Translations under genes and position numbers: made by a program
Notes under the pieces: model-generated
Databases searched by the model: none
Seen by the model: only the letters and a program-made list of their open reading frames with translations
What the model was told of the DNA's origin: nothing
Shown here: one piece after another, positions 38,134-42,106 of the stretch
Numbering within the stretch: position 1 is the stretch's first letter
How the letters are laid out: the number at the start of each line of letters is the position of its first letter
NCBI GenBank assembly: GCA_016789025.1
Contig: JAEURC010000036.1
Coordinates: forward strand, 1 to 42,106
Direction of reading: 5' to 3'
Origin: Anaerolineales bacterium
GTDB taxonomy: Bacteria; Chloroflexota; Anaerolineae; Anaerolineales; Villigracilaceae
Length of the DNA: 42,106 bases

Positions 38134-39150
38134 ATGGCATCTACCAGTATGATCGAACGAGCAAAGAAAAAGTCAGACTTTCGCAAAACGGTCACGCCGT
38201 ATATGTATCTTGTTCCGGCGTTCCTCGTGATGGCTGTGATCACTTTTTATCCGTTGATCTATCAGGTCGTCGTATCCTTCACCGATTTCCAAACAAAAGA
38301 TCTCCTTCGCGGACTTGCCTCCGAAAAACTGAACCAAGTGGGGGTTCAAAATTACGTAGACATTCTCGCCGGCGGACTCCCCGTTCAAAACTTTGATTTC
38401 TTCCGCGTGCTTACGTATAACTTATGGTGGGCGATCACAAATGTTGCCCTCCATGTGCCTGCGGGAATCGTCATCGCCGTCCTGCTCAACACCCCCGGCT
38501 TGTGGATGAAGCGCATTTATCGTTCTCTTTATATTCTGCCGGTCGTTATCCCTCCATTGGTTGTGGCTACGGTGTGGCGCAACATCTTTGACGAACAATA
38601 CGGCGCGATGAATCAATTCCTCACCAGCGCCGCCATGCTATTCGGCTCCATTGACCCGGTCCGCATTCGCTGGCTGGAGGATTTTACGCCTCCCATCGCA
38701 TGGCTCCTTCCAAACGGACCGCTCACCCTCGCTTACTACGCGATGATGATCGCCAACTTCTGGCTTGGCTGGCCCTTCATGACGTTAGTGGCAACCGGCG
38801 CGCTTCAAAGCATTCCCAAAGACCTATACGAAGCGGCATCCATTGACGGCGCATCTGCCTATCAACAATTCATGAATATCACGGTTCCGCTTCTGCGCCC
38901 CGCAATGATCCCCGCCACGATCTATGGCTTTACAACCTCATTCAATCTTTTTAGCTTTGTCTTTTTCATGACCGGCGGCGGACCTGCGCGCTCCACCGAG
39001 ATCCTTGTCACATTCGCCTACGATCTTGTGAGAAACCTCCGGCTGTACGGAGCCGCGGCGGCGTTCTCGGTGATCGTATTCTTCGTCGCATTGATCATCT
39101 TCCTGATCACCAACCGCCTGACCAAAGCGACAGAAAACATCGTGGAGTGA
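38134..39150 (+). CDS. CUT1 sugar ABC transporter permease (MalF-like)
   Basis: 338 residues with six membrane helices. First helix YMYLVPAFLVMAVITFYPLIYQVVVSF; the EAA loop coupling motif is YEAASIDGASAYQQFMNITVPLLRPAM, which contacts the ATPase. GGPARSTEILVTFAYD near the end is typical of MalF/UgpA-type permeases. GGAGAA lies 8 nt before the ATG. The next permease starts 5 nt after its stop codon. Confidence 0.93.
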   Translation: MASTSMIERAKKKSDFRKTVTPYMYLVPAFLVMAVITFYPLIYQVVVSFTDFQTKDLLRGLASEKLNQVGVQNYVDILAGGLPVQNFDFFRVLTYNLWWAITNVALHVPAGIVIAVLLNTPGLWMKRIYRSLYILPVVIPPLVVATVWRNIFDEQYGAMNQFLTSAAMLFGSIDPVRIRWLEDFTPPIAWLLPNGPLTLAYYAMMIANFWLGWPFMTLVATGALQSIPKDLYEAASIDGASAYQQFMNITVPLLRPAMIPATIYGFTTSFNLFSFVFFMTGGGPARSTEILVTFAYDLVRNLRLYGAAAAFSVIVFFVALIIFLITNRLTKATENIVE

Positions 39151-39155
39151 TTGAC

Positions 39156-40160
39156 ATGACCGCACATACAGAGTCCACTAAGAACCCCATCGTTCGTTTC
39201 CTGAACATGAACACCTCGCGCGAAGTAGGCGGGCGCGAACTTCCGCTGTGGCGTCAGATCCTATTACAAGTGTTGTGTCTCGTGATCGCGGCAGAAGTGT
39301 TGTTCCCGATCATGTACATCGTCACACTCTCTTTCAGTTCACGCGAGACCCGCCCAGCCAGTTTGGAATTGATCCCCACAGAGATTTCTTTCGCGGCATA
39401 CAAACAAGTGATCGACCGCCCCACCGCCAACCCGATCACCTTCATCGAACTTTTGCGGAACAGCTTCCTGCTTTCCGTCGGAGTTGGCTTGGCGGCGCTG
39501 ATGATCGCCGTCCTTGCGGCGTACGCGTTCTCGCGTTTCAAATTCAAATTGCGATCTGTGCTCATGGTGCTGGTCTTTGTTCCACTTCTCATGCCAGCCA
39601 TCGGTCTCTCAACACCTCTATATCTTTTGATGAATAGTTTTCGCATTGCTGATTGCGGCGGCGCAATAGCCATTTCACCCTTTGCATCCTGCGCGGTGGG
39701 CTTGGGGAAGGTAATGTTCAACCTGCGCGATTCGCTCCTCGGCGTCGGTATCGCAATGATCTCGACCGCGTTACCGTTCGCCGTTTGGAATCTCAAAGGT
39801 TATCTCGACACCATTCCGAAAGAACTGGAAGAAGCCGCCGCAATAGACGGCGCAGACCCAAATCAGGTCTTCTTCCAGATCGTGTTGCCGCTTGCATTGC
39901 CGCAACTCGCCGTCACGTTCTTCCTCGGCTTCATCGGTCACTGGCAGGAATTCGCGTTGCCCTGGCTTTTCCTCACGCAACCCGAATCGTACACACTTTC
40001 GATGACGCTTTACAACATGACGGGTCAATACGCGAACAGCATCCCCTGGAATCGCTTCGCGGCGATGGCGATCATCGTCGCGTTGCCGGTGGCGATCACC
40101 TACATCGCGCTACAAAAACAGATCGTCAGCGGATTAACTTCGGGCGGCGTAAAAGGCTAA
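39156..40160 (+). CDS. CUT1 sugar ABC transporter permease (MalG-like)
   Basis: 334 residues from the ATG at 39156, with GTGGAG 6-10 nt upstream. Six membrane helices; the EAA loop is LEEAAAIDGADPNQVFFQIVLPLALPQL. Between LYLLMNSF and LRDSLLGVGIAMISTALPFAVWNLKG, where relatives run directly from the helix into a G-L-x-D-S turn, about 27 extra residues rich in Ala, Gly and Cys are present (residues ~163-189). The reading frame and the rest of the fold are intact, so it is probably functional. Pairs with the MalF-like permease. Confidence 0.92.
   Translation: MTAHTESTKNPIVRFLNMNTSREVGGRELPLWRQILLQVLCLVIAAEVLFPIMYIVTLSFSSRETRPASLELIPTEISFAAYKQVIDRPTANPITFIELLRNSFLLSVGVGLAALMIAVLAAYAFSRFKFKLRSVLMVLVFVPLLMPAIGLSTPLYLLMNSFRIADCGGAIAISPFASCAVGLGKVMFNLRDSLLGVGIAMISTALPFAVWNLKGYLDTIPKELEEAAAIDGADPNQVFFQIVLPLALPQLAVTFFLGFIGHWQEFALPWLFLTQPESYTLSMTLYNMTGQYANSIPWNRFAAMAIIVALPVAITYIALQKQIVSGLTSGGVKG
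39642..39722. repeat. Apparent in-frame insertion in the malG-like gene
   Basis: About 81 nt encoding RIADCGGAIAISPFASCAVG and seven further residues. It contains a small hairpin ATTGCG/CGCAAT (about 39650-39666). The peptide has no counterpart expected in CUT1 permeases. Boundaries are approximate and the origin is unproven. Confidence 0.4.
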
Positions 40161-40207
40161 CCGACAAATGGGCGGTCAACACAGATCGCCCAGATGTTTT
40201 TCTGGAT

Positions 40208-41782
40208 ATGAAAAAACTTTTCCTCTGGATCGCTCTCGCATCCATTCTACTTGGATGCGCTTCGCCTCTTTCCGACCCTCAACCTGCCTCACCTTCCCCA
40301 GCCGACTCGACCATCTGGTGGCGTAACGCGGTCTTCTACGAGATCTTCGTGCGCTCGTTTTACGACTCCAACGGAGACGGCATCGGCGACTTCAACGGCA
40401 TCACCCAAAAATTGGATTACATCCAAAGCCTCGGCGTGAACGCGCTTTGGCTTATGCCGATCAATCCATCGCCTTCGTATCACGGCTACGATGTGACCGA
40501 CTACTACGATGTGAATCCCGAATACGGAAGCATGGACGACTTCAAGAATCTGCTGGCAGAGGCGCACAACCGCGACATCCGCATCATTATTGACCTTGTC
40601 CTCAACCACACATCCAGCCAGCATCCATTCTTCGTGGATGCAAACAGCGGACCCGATTCACAACGCCGCGACTGGTACGTGTGGTCGAACGAAGCGGGGA
40701 ATCAATGGCGCCAAGGCAACGGCGGATATTATTTCGGTTATTTCTGCGACTGCATGCCCGACCTGAACTACACGAACCCCGATGTGACAAAAGAAATGCT
40801 CGGCATGACAAGTTTTTGGCTCAACGATATTGGCGTGGACGGTTTTCGATTGGACGCGGCAAAGCATTTGATCGAAGAAGATGGCAAGCTCGAGAACACA
40901 CCCGCCACGCACGAATGGTTCAAGGATTTTTACGCATACTATAAAAACGAAGAACCCGATGCGTACACCGTCGGCGAAGTGTATGGCGCGGGCGCGTTCA
41001 TCGCCACCACGTACGAAGAACAGTTCGACCAAGTCTTCAACTTCGAACTCGCCAGCGGGATCTTGAACAGCGTCAACGGTGAATCGAACACGGGCATCAC
41101 CAGCGCGTGGAAATTCACGCTCAGCGACATCACAGACGGCAACTACGCAACTTTTCTCACCAACCACGATCAAAATCGCGTGATGAGCGCGTTCAACGGA
41201 AATAAGCAAAAGGCAAAACTCGCCGCCGTTCTTTTGCTCACGTCGCCGGGGACTCCGTTCGTTTATTACGGCGAAGAGATCGGTATGGAAGGCAAAAAGC
41301 CCGACGAAGACATTCGACTGCCCATGCAATGGAACGCGGAAGAAAACTCGGGCTTCACAACTGGGATCCCTTGGCGCGCGCCTCATGCGGAATATCCGCA
41401 AGTCAATGTTGCGATGCAGGAGGGCGATCCGAACTCGCTCTTGAGCCTCTATCGCGCGCTGACGAAACTCCGCGCGGAACATTCCGCGTTGCGGATCGGC
41501 AGTATCACTTTGCTTGAAACGGGCGATACGGGGGTGTATGCTTTTCTGCGAAGCAACAGGGAAGAAAATATTCTAGTGCTGGTCAACCTCACAGACGCGC
41601 CGATCACAGACTACGCGTTGACTCTCAACGAAAGTATTCTGCCCAATGGAACCCCGTCGCTTGCATCTCTTTTGGATTCAACGCAAGCGTCTTCGCCAAC
41701 AATTCGCAACGGCATATTCGCAGATTACCGACCTCTCGCTGAACTTCCCCCATATCAAGCCTATATCTTTCAATTGAAATGA
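40208..41782 (+). CDS. Lipoprotein alpha-amylase family glycoside hydrolase (GH13)
   Basis: 524 residues from the ATG at 40208. Signal peptide KLFLWIALASILLGC (LLGC lipobox). TIM-barrel GH13 regions: I DLVLNH, II GFRLDAAKH (nucleophile Asp216), III TVGEVYG (acid/base Glu257) and IV LTNHDQ (Asp321). Calcium loop-like DSNGDGIGDFNGI near the start is typical of GH13 oligo-1,6-glucosidase/neopullulanase-type subfamilies. It would cut maltodextrins or alpha-glucans at the cell surface for the adjacent importer. It lies 47 nt after the MalG-like gene and is presumably co-transcribed. No Shine-Dalgarno sequence is clear. Confidence 0.92.
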   Translation: MKKLFLWIALASILLGCASPLSDPQPASPSPADSTIWWRNAVFYEIFVRSFYDSNGDGIGDFNGITQKLDYIQSLGVNALWLMPINPSPSYHGYDVTDYYDVNPEYGSMDDFKNLLAEAHNRDIRIIIDLVLNHTSSQHPFFVDANSGPDSQRRDWYVWSNEAGNQWRQGNGGYYFGYFCDCMPDLNYTNPDVTKEMLGMTSFWLNDIGVDGFRLDAAKHLIEEDGKLENTPATHEWFKDFYAYYKNEEPDAYTVGEVYGAGAFIATTYEEQFDQVFNFELASGILNSVNGESNTGITSAWKFTLSDITDGNYATFLTNHDQNRVMSAFNGNKQKAKLAAVLLLTSPGTPFVYYGEEIGMEGKKPDEDIRLPMQWNAEENSGFTTGIPWRAPHAEYPQVNVAMQEGDPNSLLSLYRALTKLRAEHSALRIGSITLLETGDTGVYAFLRSNREENILVLVNLTDAPITDYALTLNESILPNGTPSLASLLDSTQASSPTIRNGIFADYRPLAELPPYQAYIFQLK

Positions 41783-41794
41783 ATTTTTTAGGTA

Positions 41795-41895
41795 TCTTGC
41801 AAAAGTCAATCGTAGGTCAGGCTTTTAGCCTGACGTCTTTCAAAAGGTTGGTGGATGGCGGGTTGAAAACCCGCCCTACAAGCCCTTTTGCAAGA
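41795..41895. repeat. 101-bp cruciform-type repeat element after the amylase gene
   Basis: Outer arms TCTTGCAAAAG (41795-41805) / CTTTTGCAAGA (41885-41895) enclose two hairpins: GTCAGGCT/AGCCTGAC (41816-41834) and GGCGGGTT/AACCCGCC (41857-41875). A GTAGG/CCTAC pair joins their bases. It fills the gap between convergent genes. Confidence 0.7.
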
Positions 41896-41898
41896 GGA

Positions 41899-42106
41899 TT
41901 ATTCTCTGAAGAAAGACAGAAACAAAAAGTAAACCACTGTGATCAGCAACCCCAACGCGGATAATACCATCCCTACTGTTGCCATGCGGCTCTTTTCAAC
42001 CTTCATGCTGATCCTGCCAAAGACCAGGCCCAACACGCTCGCGATCCCGCCGCAGATCGGAATGATCGCCGCGCACAAACTGATCAACCCCAGCGCGGCA
42101 GAAGCC
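41899..42106 (-). CDS. DUF4190-like small membrane protein, N-terminus cut by window edge
   Basis: The frame is open to position 42106 and ends with TAA at 41899-41901. 68 residues are visible with two membrane helices: ASAALGLISLCAAIIPICGG followed by IASVLGLVFGRISM, a short basic loop (KVEKSRMA), then VGMVLSALGLLITVVYFLFL. This helix-GxxxG-helix pattern with LGxIFGxI-type wording fits DUF4190. Function unknown; often at the end of proteins with a zinc ribbon or linker, which would lie outside the window. Confidence 0.7.
   Translation of the reverse strand, partial: ASAALGLISLCAAIIPICGGIASVLGLVFGRISMKVEKSRMATVGMVLSALGLLITVVYFLFLSFFRE

Noticed and set aside
39653..40207. 185-codon N-terminal extension of the amylase frame
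   Set aside because: It runs out of frame through the malG-like gene and has no homology-like content; a lipoprotein signal starts at 40208.
1..42106. Prophage, contractile injection system, CRISPR array or defence island
   Set aside because: Apart from the baseplate J label there is no integrase, capsid, tail, Cas or restriction gene and no regularly spaced repeat array.

Overview
The window looks like a chromosomal segment of a Chloroflexota bacterium, most likely Anaerolineae. This is inferred from gene content and style, not from a database search. GC content is moderate and AT-rich TATAAT boxes sit close to start codons. Lipoproteins with Thr/Pro/Ser-rich linkers are very common (about ten), and intergenic spaces are full of short palindromic dispersed repeats. 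No rRNA, tRNA, CRISPR, transposase or phage gene was seen.

Layout. 1-5600 (minus strand): ruvX (cut by the edge), a membrane protein of the type often labelled baseplate J-like, a small lipoprotein, and alaS with its upstream leader. 5700-13500 (plus): a LysM/ELWxxDGT mosaic lipoprotein, a secreted alpha/beta hydrolase, a matrixin-like metalloprotease lipoprotein, a Thr/Pro-rich anchored surface protein and a deoxynucleoside-kinase-like gene. A sortase-like gene converges on the last of these. 14300-18600 (plus): DUF4230-like protein, propeller lipoprotein, pirin, NUDIX hydrolase and a four-helix membrane protein, facing a minus-strand methyltransferase/acyltransferase pair. 20000-28550 (plus): a DUF1579-like gene, YbaK-like deacylase plus esterase, tyrosine/homogentisate catabolism (hppD, fahA-like, hmgA, with a lipoprotein gene wedged in), a serine hydrolase and an SH3b lipoprotein. 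28600-33150: typA/bipA (minus) divergent from an ABC-F ATPase gene followed by a GNAT gene. 33200-34100: an EamA transporter. 34200-41800: an alpha-glucoside/maltodextrin-type uptake locus (MsmK-like ATPase, ROK regulator, binding protein, two permeases, lipoprotein alpha-amylase). The right edge holds a partial DUF4190-like gene.

The most notable signals are regulatory. Upstream of alaS lies a 20-codon leaderless reading frame with seven Ala codons among eight consecutive codons, followed by an intrinsic terminator and a second promoter. Upstream of the ABC-F gene there is the same arrangement: TATAAT box, leaderless 30-codon frame containing a Pro-Pro-Pro run, terminator, second promoter. 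These look like two ribosome-sensing attenuators, one for alanyl-tRNA charging and one possibly for polyproline stalling, built on leaderless mini-genes. Several ordinary genes also have a -10 box 7-8 nt before ATG and no Shine-Dalgarno sequence, so leaderless initiation seems common here.

A second theme is palindromic or repeated DNA inserted in frame inside conserved genes. There are three sites in alaS, one in the ABC-F gene and one probable site in the malG-like permease. One alaS element shares its 17-bp palindromic core with an intergenic element upstream of hmgA, and another shares a 15-mer with the ABC-F insert. This resembles the behaviour of Rickettsia palindromic elements.
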